A stretch of DNA of 55,071 bases, taken from NCBI GenBank assembly GCA_030587435.1, contig JAUQZC010000077.1, forward strand, positions 1 to 55,071. Direction: 5' to 3'. The notes below the pieces were generated by a model. The model was not told the DNA's origin and did no database searches. It saw only the letters and a program-made list of their open reading frames with translations. This stretch comes from Candidatus Baldrarchaeota archaeon. GTDB taxonomy: Archaea > Asgardarchaeota > Baldrarchaeia > Baldrarchaeales > DXJG01. Positions 1 to 8,751 of the stretch are shown here, piece after piece. The position numbers and the translations under genes were made by a program. Every line of letters starts with the position of its first letter. Positions within the stretch are counted from its first letter, which is position 1.

Positions 1-270
1 GAATCCGAGGAAAAACTTGACAAATATTTCAAAGAAAATTTTCCAGAAGACTGCGAGAAAAGAATAGAAATTTATAGAAGAAACGGTGAAAGAGAAAAAA
101 TACGACTAAAAACAGGGCATGTTGTCTTGGTAAGGTATCTAGGGATGAGAAAAGATGAAGCAAAGGGACTTCTTAACAAATTTGTAAGACAAGGAGCAAT
201 ACCAGAACCGCTAAGAGTCTCCAGACTACTAGCAAGAACATTAATGCAACATCCATTAAAACCAGGCTAA
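1..270 (+). CDS. C-terminal part of a DUF99-like (endonuclease dU-like) protein, cut by window edge
   Basis: The first frame is open from base 1 to a TAA at 268-270 and gives 89 residues with no start, so the 5' part lies outside the window. The fragment is charged and helical, and it ends with IPEPLRVSRLLAR close to the C terminus. A PEPLR(V/I)..LIA-type tail is, as I remember it, typical of the archaeal DUF99 family (endonuclease dU-like, related to endonuclease V). I infer the family only from this short tail. The catalytic acidic residues would lie upstream and cannot be checked. It could instead belong to another small archaeal nuclease-like family. Confidence 0.45.
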   Translation, partial: ESEEKLDKYFKENFPEDCEKRIEIYRRNGEREKIRLKTGHVVLVRYLGMRKDEAKGLLNKFVRQGAIPEPLRVSRLLARTLMQHPLKPG

Positions 271-550
271 TTAAAATCCATCGTTAGAAGTTTAATCCAA
301 AATGCTTAAGAAAACAAATACCAAGCAAGAGATGAATCAAAATTGACATTATCCAATTTCCCTAACGATTTTTATCATTTCTAGCTAAAGTTTTATAAAA
401 CTTCCGAAATAAAACATCATAACAACTCTTCGTAACACTCATTTTACCTATAAATTCTATCACAGAAACAATTAAAAAATAAAAATACAAAATTATTTTC
501 TCGACAAAAACTGAAGAAATTTCGATGCTGGTAGTTGAGAAGGCGATGTC

Positions 551-2281
551 ATGAAAATTAGTTTTCCTCGATTTCCAGTTCACGCCAAAAAGTGGCTTAT
601 TTTAGATTTACTGGGCGGCGTTGCTGGAGTTTTAGGCGGACTAGGAGCAGTTGTTTTACATCTTATGATTGAAACAATTAATCACTTTTTCTTTGAAATA
701 CTGCTTCCCCGTATATCAGTTCACATAGGTGGTTTTAATCTAAGTATTATTCTACTACCTGTCCTTGGCGGGCTTATCGTAGGTCCCCTAATTACACGAC
801 TCGCACCAGAAACTAAAGGACATGGCATCCCCGAAGTTATGGAAGCCGTAGCATTAAAAGGCGGACACATAAGGAAGAGAGTAGCGTTTTTGAAAGTCAT
901 TGTTTCAGCGATTACCATAGGTTCAGGAGGAAGTGCGGGCAGAGAAGGGCCAATAGCTCAAACTGGATCGGCAATCGGATCAACACTTGCCCAAATATTT
1001 AAACTCGAACCCAGCGATGCAAAGCTATTAGTTGTTTGTGGGTTATCAGCAGGAATTGCAGGTGCCTTTAATGCTCCCTTAGGAGGGGCACTCTTTGGTA
1101 TGGAAGTTTTGCTTAGAGGAATAGGATTATTTAATGCTATGCCAGTGATCATTGCCTCCGTGATAGGTGCTGCTGTAGCATCAACCTTCCTCGGGCAGAA
1201 ACCTGCTTTTAACGCGGAAGGTTTGACTTCATGGAGCCCGCCGGAACTAGTTTTCTATGCAATTCTAGGATTAATTTTTGGGATTATTTCAGTTCTATGG
1301 ATAAAGAGCTTCTATGCCATAGAGGGAGTCTTTGAAAGATTAAAAGTATCTTCCACATATAAACCCGCCCTGGGTGGACTTGCAACAGGTTTCTTAATAA
1401 TGTTACTACCAGAACATGGAATCATGGGTGTTGGATACGAGGGAGTTAACAAAGCTTTAGCCGGAGAACTTTTCCTTGCTTTACTTCTCATACTGGGTAT
1501 ATTAAAAATGATTGCTACATCATGTACCGTAGGCTCAGGAGGTAGCGGCGGTGTTTTTGCACCAAGTCTTTATATAGGGGCTATGCTCGGCGCCGCCATG
1601 GGATTACTATTCGACATGGCATTTCCATCTATTGTAGATCAACCCTTAACATATGCTCTTGCCGGAATGGCTGCTCTTTTTGCAGGCGCTGCCCAAGCAC
1701 CAATTAACGTCATCATCATGATCCCAGAAATGTCAAATGATTTCGCACTTATCCCACCAATAATGATTTCCTCTTCAACTAGCTTCTTTGTAGCATGGCT
1801 CTTTCTACGAGGATCCTCTATCTATACCATAAAACTTCATAAACGTGGAATTATTCTGAGGATGGGTAGACCATTTATTCTCGACCTAATCAAAGTAGAA
1901 GAAGTAATGACCAAAAAGGTAATCACAATCTCACCTGACATGCCTGCCTCCATCTTGGAACTATTTTTTGAGGAACACCATCATACAGGATACCCGGTTG
2001 TCGAGAAGGGACAATTGGTAGGAATAGTAACAATAAGAGACCTCCAAAAACTTCCCCATAGCATACGGAATAAAGTAAAAATCATCGAGATAGCTTCTAA
2101 GGATATCATCGTAGCATATCCAGACGAAACTGTGCATTCGGTCCTCGATAAAATGCATGAAAAAAACATAGGTAGGTTGCCAGTGGTTGATAGGAACAAC
2201 CCAAGACGACTTCTTGGAATTATTTCTAAACGTGACATTATTAGAGCCCATGAAATTGCTGCTAAAAGACCTGCTGAATAA
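551..2281 (+). CDS. ClC-family chloride channel/transporter with C-terminal CBS pair (copy 1)
   Basis: A 576-residue polytopic membrane protein with the three ClC signatures in order: GHGIPEV near residue 90, GREGPIAQ near 130 with the gating glutamate, and GGSGGVFAPS near 330. SIYTIKL near 425 matches the inner-gate tyrosine helix. The last 120 residues are two CBS repeats (VMTKKVITI and SKDIIVAYP), which usually bind adenine nucleotides. The ATG at 551 follows GAGAAGGCG. Retention of the gating glutamate suggests a proton-coupled anion exchanger rather than a plain channel; this is inference from family knowledge. The gene lies 345 bases ahead of a diverged paralogue on the same strand, so the pair looks like an old tandem duplication with separate promoters. 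Confidence 0.95.
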   Translation: MKISFPRFPVHAKKWLILDLLGGVAGVLGGLGAVVLHLMIETINHFFFEILLPRISVHIGGFNLSIILLPVLGGLIVGPLITRLAPETKGHGIPEVMEAVALKGGHIRKRVAFLKVIVSAITIGSGGSAGREGPIAQTGSAIGSTLAQIFKLEPSDAKLLVVCGLSAGIAGAFNAPLGGALFGMEVLLRGIGLFNAMPVIIASVIGAAVASTFLGQKPAFNAEGLTSWSPPELVFYAILGLIFGIISVLWIKSFYAIEGVFERLKVSSTYKPALGGLATGFLIMLLPEHGIMGVGYEGVNKALAGELFLALLLILGILKMIATSCTVGSGGSGGVFAPSLYIGAMLGAAMGLLFDMAFPSIVDQPLTYALAGMAALFAGAAQAPINVIIMIPEMSNDFALIPPIMISSSTSFFVAWLFLRGSSIYTIKLHKRGIILRMGRPFILDLIKVEEVMTKKVITISPDMPASILELFFEEHHHTGYPVVEKGQLVGIVTIRDLQKLPHSIRNKVKIIEIASKDIIVAYPDETVHSVLDKMHEKNIGRLPVVDRNNPRRLLGIISKRDIIRAHEIAAKRPAE

Positions 2282-2626
2282 GCAAGGCTTTGCTTTTTTG
2301 AAAACATCTTCTAAAATAAAATAACATAAAAACATAAAAATATAGAAACATTTAAAAAGAACCCCAAATTTTCCATTCTAAAAAGATGCCAATATTTCTT
2401 TTAGGTGTTTTAGATTACCAGCAAATTATTGCCGAAATGTTCGATAACATTTGACTCATTTCAAAGTTTTAATAAAAATGTATTATAGTGAAATAAACTT
2501 TAGATACTAATTCGGCAAAAATTTTCTGTGAAAAATTTCCATAATTTCACTTTTTCTCACCGAAAAATTTTTCTTACTAACGTCAAAATCGATTTTGGAT
2601 ACTAAAGATTCTATGGTGAAAAAGCG
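2282..2626. other. AT-rich intergenic spacer between the two ClC genes
   Basis: No convincing ORF on either strand. The stretch is very AT-rich and probably carries the 3' end of the first ClC transcript and the promoter of the second. T-runs near 2525-2575 could serve either role. I see no clear hairpin or repeat. Confidence 0.5.
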
Positions 2627-4372
2627 ATGCCTCATCTCAAGAAATTCAACGATGCTATCAGTAAAAAAATACTTGCGCTAAGTGTTACTGTAGGTATTGT
2701 AGCCGGATTAGGCTCAATACTATTTTACACGCTATTACATTTGGCATCTTCAATATTTTTAGAATGTATTTGTGGTTTAAGCTTACCTTCGCCTGCTGGT
2801 GAATTACCTCTTATAGAATTACCATTTGATCCACCCAAATCACTAAGAAGATGGCTTCTAATTTTAATACCAACCCTAGGAGGATTATTGTCCGGATTAA
2901 TCGTTTACACCTTTGCACCCGAAGCTGAAGGCGATGGAACCGATGCAGTAATAGGAGTTATCCACAACCAAGCTGGGAAAATAAGAGGCAGGGTACCGAT
3001 AATAAAGACTATCGCATCTGCTATAACCATAGGAACTGGGGGAAGCGCGGGCAGAGAGGGGCCTATCTCACAAATAGGAGCTGGATTCGGATCTTCAATA
3101 GCGCAACGTCTAAAACTTTCCCCTAAAGAGAGAGAACTACTAGTAATATGTGGTGCTGCTGGCGGCATAGGCAGCATTTTCAAATCCCCATTCGGAGGAG
3201 CTCTATTTGGCATCGAAATGCTTTACAAAAGAGACTATGAAGTGGAAGCCTTTATACCAACCATAATATCAAGTTTTGTGGCATACAGTATCTTCGCATC
3301 CGTAACCGGTTGGCAACCAATTTTCATCGCTCCACTTTACACCTTTAACCCACTTGAGTTGCCATTTTTCGCCATATTAGGAATTGTAGCTGGCTTACTG
3401 AGCATATTATATGTCAAGATTTTCTATGAATTAAGAGACAAGTTCTTCAAAAAGTTAGAGTTTTCCAACTACGTTAAGCCGGCAGTGGGAGGCCTTCTCC
3501 TAGGATTAATGGCTTTCTTCTTCCCTTATGTCTTAGGACCTGGGTATGGATTGGCGCAACTGGCATTAGAAGGTAAATTGGCTTTATCGATACTATTAAT
3601 CTTAATTTTTTCTAAAATGGTAGCTACTTCTCTAACTATAGACTCGGGTGGAAGCGGAGGAGTTTTCGGGCCTTCCGTGGTTATTGGAGCAGCACTCGGG
3701 GGCGTATTAGGTGGAATATTTCACATGATGTTTCCAACAGTAGTGGTTAAACCAGAAATATTTGCATTAGTCGGAATGGGGGCGTTTTTCGCGGGTTCAG
3801 CTAAAGTTCCGATATCAGCAATAATTATGGTTTCGGAGATGACTGGAGACTACAATATTTTAATTCCAGCCATATTATCGTCAACAATGGCATACCTAGT
3901 TTCAGGAGACTATACGATATATGAAAAACAAGTATTAACTCGAGCAGATTCACCCGCGCATATACCAGAGCTTTTATCCGACATATTGTCTTCTCTGAGA
4001 GTTGAAGACGCTATGACAAGAGACGTTATTACAATAAAACCAAGTGCGACAATAGATGAACTTGAAAAACTAATCAATGAGACAGGACACTTAGGATTTC
4101 CAGTAGTAAACGAAAAAGATGAGCTTGTAGGAATTGTAACGTACGAGGATGTTATCAAAGTTAGACCTGAAAAACGGTCTGAAATGAGGGTGGAAGACAT
4201 AGAAACCAAAAAATTAATCGTGGCATATCCCAATGAAACTTTGAACGCGGTTCTTCGCAAAATAGTTATACATGACATATCTAGATTGCCTGTTGTCGAT
4301 CCTAAGGACCCCAAGAAGCTTCTTGGAATAATAACCAGATATGATATCGCGAAAGCGATACATGTCAAATGA
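2627..4372 (+). CDS. ClC-family chloride channel/transporter with C-terminal CBS pair (copy 2, altered first signature)
   Basis: A 581-residue ClC membrane protein. GREGPISQ (gating glutamate) near residue 145 and DSGGSGGVFGPS near 345 are intact, and YTIYEK matches the inner-gate tyrosine region. The first signature is changed: EGDGTDAV stands where copy 1 has KGHGIPEV, so the usual GxGIPE loop that lines the central anion site is lost. The C terminus has two CBS repeats (AMTRDVITI, TKKLIVAYP). The ATG follows GGTGAAAAAGCG. Within ClC proteins, changes in this loop alter anion preference, so this copy may move a different anion or be regulated differently. That is inference. Identity to copy 1 is moderate and spread evenly, with no sign of recent conversion. 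Confidence 0.93.
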   Translation: MPHLKKFNDAISKKILALSVTVGIVAGLGSILFYTLLHLASSIFLECICGLSLPSPAGELPLIELPFDPPKSLRRWLLILIPTLGGLLSGLIVYTFAPEAEGDGTDAVIGVIHNQAGKIRGRVPIIKTIASAITIGTGGSAGREGPISQIGAGFGSSIAQRLKLSPKERELLVICGAAGGIGSIFKSPFGGALFGIEMLYKRDYEVEAFIPTIISSFVAYSIFASVTGWQPIFIAPLYTFNPLELPFFAILGIVAGLLSILYVKIFYELRDKFFKKLEFSNYVKPAVGGLLLGLMAFFFPYVLGPGYGLAQLALEGKLALSILLILIFSKMVATSLTIDSGGSGGVFGPSVVIGAALGGVLGGIFHMMFPTVVVKPEIFALVGMGAFFAGSAKVPISAIIMVSEMTGDYNILIPAILSSTMAYLVSGDYTIYEKQVLTRADSPAHIPELLSDILSSLRVEDAMTRDVITIKPSATIDELEKLINETGHLGFPVVNEKDELVGIVTYEDVIKVRPEKRSEMRVEDIETKKLIVAYPNETLNAVLRKIVIHDISRLPVVDPKDPKKLLGIITRYDIAKAIHVK

Positions 4373-4410
4373 TGTAATTACCGTTTTTATTTCCTCATTT
4401 TCGTAAAGTG

Positions 4411-5139
4411 CTATATGAACCGCAGAAATATCAATATAGAAAAAACAAATAACAATAAGAAGATTAAAGTTGAATACGTCATAAACAATTCAACATTAGC
4501 CTGAAGTTGCATAAAATCCACCTTGATTAATGAAAGGTTCTCAACAGCTTTTCTCAACTGCGATATTTCCTCTTTTAACTCCATCGCGCTTGACATTTTC
4601 TCCAAAAAATCTTTAACTCCTACCTGTTCTTCTCTAATTTCTGAGATAAATTTTACACCATCCTCCACTATCTTCCACGCATCTTCTACTGCAACATCCC
4701 AATCCTCTTCCTCATATTTATCTTCGACGACTCTATATATTTTTAAATCGATTTTTCTAGGATCCTTCTTGTTAACATAGGAAGTAGGGTCGATAACTAA
4801 AGCAACTGCCTTATCAAATAATGACTGATAAACTTTCTGAGTACTTATGTCAATATTACTCATAAAATTGGCTCCAAAACCCGGATGTGAATGCCACCAG
4901 CCAACAATACTTTCCTTCATGCCTCTTTTCTCCAATTTTTCGGCTACAGCGGCCATAGCTAGCGGATCTATTTCAATATGAGTTTTGGATCCTTTGCTTC
5001 TAGGAACCTCTATGTCAACTATATTTAAATAATCGTTGTTAACTCTACCAATTAAAAACCCTCCTACCTCCCTGTCTAATCTTCGAGATGCTGCATCAAT
5101 TATTTTGATAAGAGCAATGGGTGAAATCTTAACTTTCAT
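4411..5139 (-). CDS. Rpn11-like JAMM/MPN metalloprotease with C-terminal membrane anchor
   Basis: A JAB1/MPN/Mov34-type protein of about 242 residues. A catalytic glutamate lies in EVGGFLIG near the N terminus, and the zinc site is in GWWHSHPGFGANFMSNID. HSHPGFG is the same as in eukaryotic Rpn11. The spacing to the metal-binding aspartate is one residue longer than in Rpn11 (H-x-H-x11-D against x10). After the MPN domain come a charged helical region and one hydrophobic segment at the extreme C terminus (ILIFLRFI end), so it is probably tail-anchored with the protease in the cytoplasm. I place the start at the ATG at 5139 because GGTG lies eight bases upstream; a GTG at 5148 is part of that ribosome site. 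Known relatives remove ubiquitin-like or SAMP modifiers. No ubiquitin-like, E1 or E2 gene is in the window, so the substrate is unknown. Confidence 0.85.
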   Translation of the reverse strand: MKVKISPIALIKIIDAASRRLDREVGGFLIGRVNNDYLNIVDIEVPRSKGSKTHIEIDPLAMAAVAEKLEKRGMKESIVGWWHSHPGFGANFMSNIDISTQKVYQSLFDKAVALVIDPTSYVNKKDPRKIDLKIYRVVEDKYEEEDWDVAVEDAWKIVEDGVKFISEIREEQVGVKDFLEKMSSAMELKEEISQLRKAVENLSLIKVDFMQLQANVELFMTYSTLIFLLLFVFSILIFLRFI

Positions 5140-5328
5140 CTTTAACACCTAATTAACGGAGAACTATACATGTACGCATCATTTTATTAAACTGTTACTC
5201 GCATTAATTTACTTTTCCAAATTAAACGAGACCCTTTACATTTAACAGTAAAGGTTTCCAAAAGATATAAGAGTAAGTAGCCAAGTAGGTACATTACTAA
5301 AAAGAGTTTTTATCAGTGGGTGGGCACG

Positions 5329-6522
5329 TTGATAGATTTAACAGAGCGTGTTAAGTCAATAGAGTATGCTATTAGAGACGTGGTTGTTTACGCTAAAAAA
5401 TTAGAAAAAGCTGGCAAGAAAATCATATATTTAAATATTGGTGACCCTTGCAAGTACGACTTTGACACACCTCAACATATAAAAGAAGCTTACTGTAAAG
5501 CGATAAAAAACGGATATAATTGGTATGGTGATTCAAAAGGGCTTCTAGAACTTAGAGAAGCAATAGCAGAAAAAGAAAAGCGACTAAACAACGTAGATGT
5601 AGATCCGGAAAACATAGTAATCACCTCTGGAATATCGGAAGCAATATCAATGTTCATAGCAGCCGTAGTTGATAAAGGAGATGAAGTATTGGTTCCAGGT
5701 CCAACATATCCACCATATATAGCGTACACAAAGTTTTTTGGAGGAAAACCCATATCATATAGATGCATTGAAGAAGAAGGCTGGCAACCAGATATCGAAG
5801 ACATCAAAGACAAAATAAACGAAAGAACAAAAATACTTGTAATAATAAATCCAAATAATCCTACGGGAGCATTATATAGTGAAAAAACTATCAAAGAAAT
5901 ATTAGATATAGCTGCAGAACGTGAACTTATCGTTGTTTCGGATGAAATTTATGATCAAATAGTTTATGAAAAAAGACATGTAAACACAGCAAAAGTTGCC
6001 AGAGAAATTCCTGTAGTCGTTTTTAATGGTTTTTCAAAAGTATATCTCGCAACGGGCTGGCGTCTAGGCTACATGTACTTTTACGACCCAGAAGGGAAGT
6101 TAGAACATATCCGCGAAGGCGTAGAAAAACAAGCTAGAATAAGACTATGTGCAAACACTCCCGCCCAAGTAGCTGCTGTCACCGCGCTCAAAGGACCACA
6201 AGACCATATACAAAAAATGGTGGAAAAGCTCAGGAAAAGAAGAGACTACACATGGAAACGGCTCAACGAAATAGATAATATAAGCTGTGTAAGACCTGAA
6301 GCCGCGTTTTACGCTTTCCCCAAAATAAATCTGGGAAACAAATGGAAAGATGACAAAGAATTTGTCCTAGACCTTCTTAAAAACACAGGAGTCCTAGTAG
6401 TATTTGGATCAGGCTTTGATCCAATCTATGGCAAAAGTCATTTCCGATTAGTCTTCCTACCACCACTAGAAATACTTGAAGAAGCATTCAATAAAATAGA
6501 AGAGTATATATCAAGCAAGTAG
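5329..6522 (+). CDS. PLP-dependent class I/II aminotransferase (alanine/aspartate type)
   Basis: About 397 residues, the normal length for fold-type I aminotransferases. It contains LNIGDP near residue 38, GPTYPPY, INPNNPTG near 178 and SDEIYDQIVYE near 208. The PLP lysine is in NGFSKVYLATGWRLGY (about residue 240), and a terminal FRLVFLPP arginine motif for the carboxylate is present. The pattern fits the archaeal alanine aminotransferase group more than branched-chain or histidinol-phosphate enzymes, but substrate cannot be read from sequence. A GTG at 5320 is also in frame. I favour the TTG at 5329 because GGGTGGG just upstream would then be the ribosome site. The gene diverges from the JAMM gene across about 180 bases that should hold both promoters. 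Confidence 0.9.
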   Translation: MIDLTERVKSIEYAIRDVVVYAKKLEKAGKKIIYLNIGDPCKYDFDTPQHIKEAYCKAIKNGYNWYGDSKGLLELREAIAEKEKRLNNVDVDPENIVITSGISEAISMFIAAVVDKGDEVLVPGPTYPPYIAYTKFFGGKPISYRCIEEEGWQPDIEDIKDKINERTKILVIINPNNPTGALYSEKTIKEILDIAAERELIVVSDEIYDQIVYEKRHVNTAKVAREIPVVVFNGFSKVYLATGWRLGYMYFYDPEGKLEHIREGVEKQARIRLCANTPAQVAAVTALKGPQDHIQKMVEKLRKRRDYTWKRLNEIDNISCVRPEAAFYAFPKINLGNKWKDDKEFVLDLLKNTGVLVVFGSGFDPIYGKSHFRLVFLPPLEILEEAFNKIEEYISSK

Positions 6523-6574
6523 CGACAATAAAACCGTACAGGAACTTGTAGGTAAAATGGAGTTTAAAATAAGT

Positions 6575-7384
6575 TTAATCCCTGAAAATGTAAACCTCCT
6601 TAAATTTTTTCATAAACTCTAAGACTGACACATATTCTTCAACAAACTGCTTATATCCATCAGCAGTTTGCTGTTCCTCTAATGGTTGAGCCTGTAATTT
6701 TTCCACAATTGACCAGCACGAAACCGCGTCTTGGTTGAAAGATGTAAACTCTCTTTTATCAACATACAGAATTTTAAGCCTCTCTGGATGTTCATATAGT
6801 CTTTTTGAATATCTTTTCAAAAAGGCACTGTATATCGGTCTTTTAGCGCCCCCAAGTAAAAACTTTGCTTTCATGGCACCAGAAGTTAAGTGGACCTCAA
6901 TTTTTTCAAGGAACTTTTCCCTATATTCCACAGTTGGAATAGTGCCCTTCCTTCTTACTTCGGTCAATTTTTTAGGAGCCAGAACCATACCCCTACCCAC
7001 TAAAACTTTCTCGATTATAGTAGCTATCTCTGAAACAGAAGACTTAGCAAGTGGATCTACAACCTCAGGTGTAACTATATTCACAAGAGGGATCGGAGCT
7101 GTAGGTCTAAGCTCAGCTGGATTAAAAACCAAAGCGCCCACACCTTCCTCAACTTCAATTGGATGCCCCTTATGTAAAATTGTTCCCTTGACAACACCAG
7201 GTCCGATGAGACATGATCTAACAATATCTTCGCGTAGTAATGTCCAAAGCTGTTTAGACGCTATAAGAACCTCTCCTTTAAATTCAACATTTTTAATGTG
7301 CGGAAGATTCAAATCGGGAATGTATAAATCTAAGAGCCAGTAAAGAACAGTCTCAGCTGATTCAATAGACTCAGAGCTTGCCAA
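6575..7384 (-). CDS. Unrecognised conserved-looking soluble protein, second gene of an operon
   Basis: 269 residues, TTG start behind a strong GGGAGG site. I do not recognise the family. The N-terminal half is mixed alpha/beta and proline-rich around residues 60-110 (GALVFNPAELRPTAPIPLVNIVTPEVV). The middle has basic patches (KKLTEVRRKGTIP, FLKRYSKRLYEHPERLK) that could contact nucleic acid. The C terminus is helical. There is no signal peptide or membrane segment and no obvious catalytic motif. It begins 15 bases after the stop of the 405-residue gene at 7400-8566, so the two are almost certainly co-transcribed and probably work together. A long open frame on the other strand (6735-7343) is its shadow. 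Confidence 0.75.
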   Translation of the reverse strand: MASSESIESAETVLYWLLDLYIPDLNLPHIKNVEFKGEVLIASKQLWTLLREDIVRSCLIGPGVVKGTILHKGHPIEVEEGVGALVFNPAELRPTAPIPLVNIVTPEVVDPLAKSSVSEIATIIEKVLVGRGMVLAPKKLTEVRRKGTIPTVEYREKFLEKIEVHLTSGAMKAKFLLGGAKRPIYSAFLKRYSKRLYEHPERLKILYVDKREFTSFNQDAVSCWSIVEKLQAQPLEEQQTADGYKQFVEEYVSVLEFMKKFKEVYIFRD

Positions 7385-7399
7385 ACCTCCCGCCTCGCT

Positions 7400-8566
7400 T
7401 CAGTCTTTAACAAACTTTTTCATTAAGTGACTAAAGAGAAACTCGGATAAAATTTTTATTCTCTCTTCACGTGATTGAGTAACGATTTCCTTTACTTTTT
7501 CTCTAAGTTCTGCTTCTGGAAGTTCGCCAACATCAAATCTTTTGTACATCTCTGAGAGAATATGCATAACAGCATCCTCAGGCTCCATGCCTTGTTCTAA
7601 AAGTGCTTTTAGCACTTTCTCAACCGATGATCTCAAAAACTTAACTTGATCTTCTCCGCTCCTCCTTTTTGTAAGCATGATATCCCTCTCTAAAAAATCG
7701 GTGGGCTTAACCAAGTCTGGTTCAACTTTCCCCCCTCTAGTAATTGGGCCGCCTACAAAAAGATAATGTGACACTTGAACTTCCCTAGGAATAGGACGCG
7801 GTACCGAATTTAAAATCAACTCTAAATAAGTTTCTTTCATTAAATCTGTAGCTGGTTTTGACAAATCATCAATAATAGCAGCAACTCTACTTTTAATATT
7901 TTCAAAAAGCCTTATTCCCTTCACATCTTTTATTTTCTCATATATTTTTGACATAAACTCTTGAAGTACTCTTTTTCTTTCTTCCAATAATTCAAGTGCT
8001 TTTCCTCTACTAGTTTTTTCGAGCGCACATATTAACGCTATAGTAGCATCCAAATAACTGGCTTTTTTATGCGTTTTTAGCCATTCATCCATTACAGGTT
8101 CAATAACTTCATCAATAACCCTTTTCCTTTCGTTTAAAAAGTTAATAATGGATCCTTCTGATACTGTTTCTTCATCAGATACTATGCGTTCCCAATTAGC
8201 AAGATTTCTCACAGCTTCTTCAGCATTTTTCTTAAAAGAACCGTAGAGATATTCTATCCATTTTCCCTCTTTAACCGCAAAATTAAAAAGATAAGACGAA
8301 ATGTTTGGGATTTCAAAATCGACTTCTTTCAGTCTTTCCATTTCTCTCATTAATATCTCACATACGCTTTCCGCATCAAGAATGCCGTCGAGCTCCAACC
8401 TCACAGCTACCTTGGCGATTTCTAACGGGACATTTAACCTTCCAGATAGTTCTTCAGCGTCTTTATCTGGAGCTTTCCTGACTTTTTCAGCTAAATCCCC
8501 GTAGGTTTCCTTAAATTCCTTCCTTAGCATACTAGTATACTTTTTGGCATCGTTCTTTTGTTCCAT
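7400..8566 (-). CDS. Unrecognised long helical protein, first gene of an operon
   Basis: About 388 residues. The start is taken as the ATG at 8566, eight bases after GAGGAAG; a longer frame reaches 8617 but its extra 17 residues look non-coding (MMLRTLYCLHACRGR). The protein is almost entirely charged alpha helix. Residues 30-60 (AEELSGRLNVPLEIAKVAVRLE) resemble a helix-turn-helix. A shorter beta-like stretch around VSHYLFVGGPITRGG lies in the second half. There is no membrane segment. I cannot assign a family; a scaffold or nucleic-acid-binding role is a guess. It is followed after 15 bases by the other unrecognised gene, and the divergent neighbour is S-adenosylmethionine synthetase. Confidence 0.75.
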   Translation of the reverse strand: MEQKNDAKKYTSMLRKEFKETYGDLAEKVRKAPDKDAEELSGRLNVPLEIAKVAVRLELDGILDAESVCEILMREMERLKEVDFEIPNISSYLFNFAVKEGKWIEYLYGSFKKNAEEAVRNLANWERIVSDEETVSEGSIINFLNERKRVIDEVIEPVMDEWLKTHKKASYLDATIALICALEKTSRGKALELLEERKRVLQEFMSKIYEKIKDVKGIRLFENIKSRVAAIIDDLSKPATDLMKETYLELILNSVPRPIPREVQVSHYLFVGGPITRGGKVEPDLVKPTDFLERDIMLTKRRSGEDQVKFLRSSVEKVLKALLEQGMEPEDAVMHILSEMYKRFDVGELPEAELREKVKEIVTQSREERIKILSEFLFSHLMKKFVKD

Positions 8567-8751
8567 AATGATTCTTCCTCGGCAAGCATGTAAACAATAT
8601 AGAGTACGTAACATCAAATATTAATATTATTAGGGGTAACTACTATTACTCTCAATCATATTTTAGCTAATTTATCATGAGTCAGAGTAAAAAAATTTTT
8701 ATAAGGAAATTATGTAAGGTGTGATAAAATCTAGCGCGGGGAGAAGACGCA

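Noticed and set aside
362..583. Minus-strand 73-codon frame between the DUF99 end and ClC copy 1
   Set aside because: Aromatic- and lysine-rich translation of AT-rich DNA that runs into the ClC start; no ribosome site.
6735..7343. Plus-strand open frame of 202 codons opposite the unknown gene at 6575-7384
   Set aside because: Serine-rich antisense frame without a start site. The minus-strand frame has a strong GGGAGG site and normal composition.
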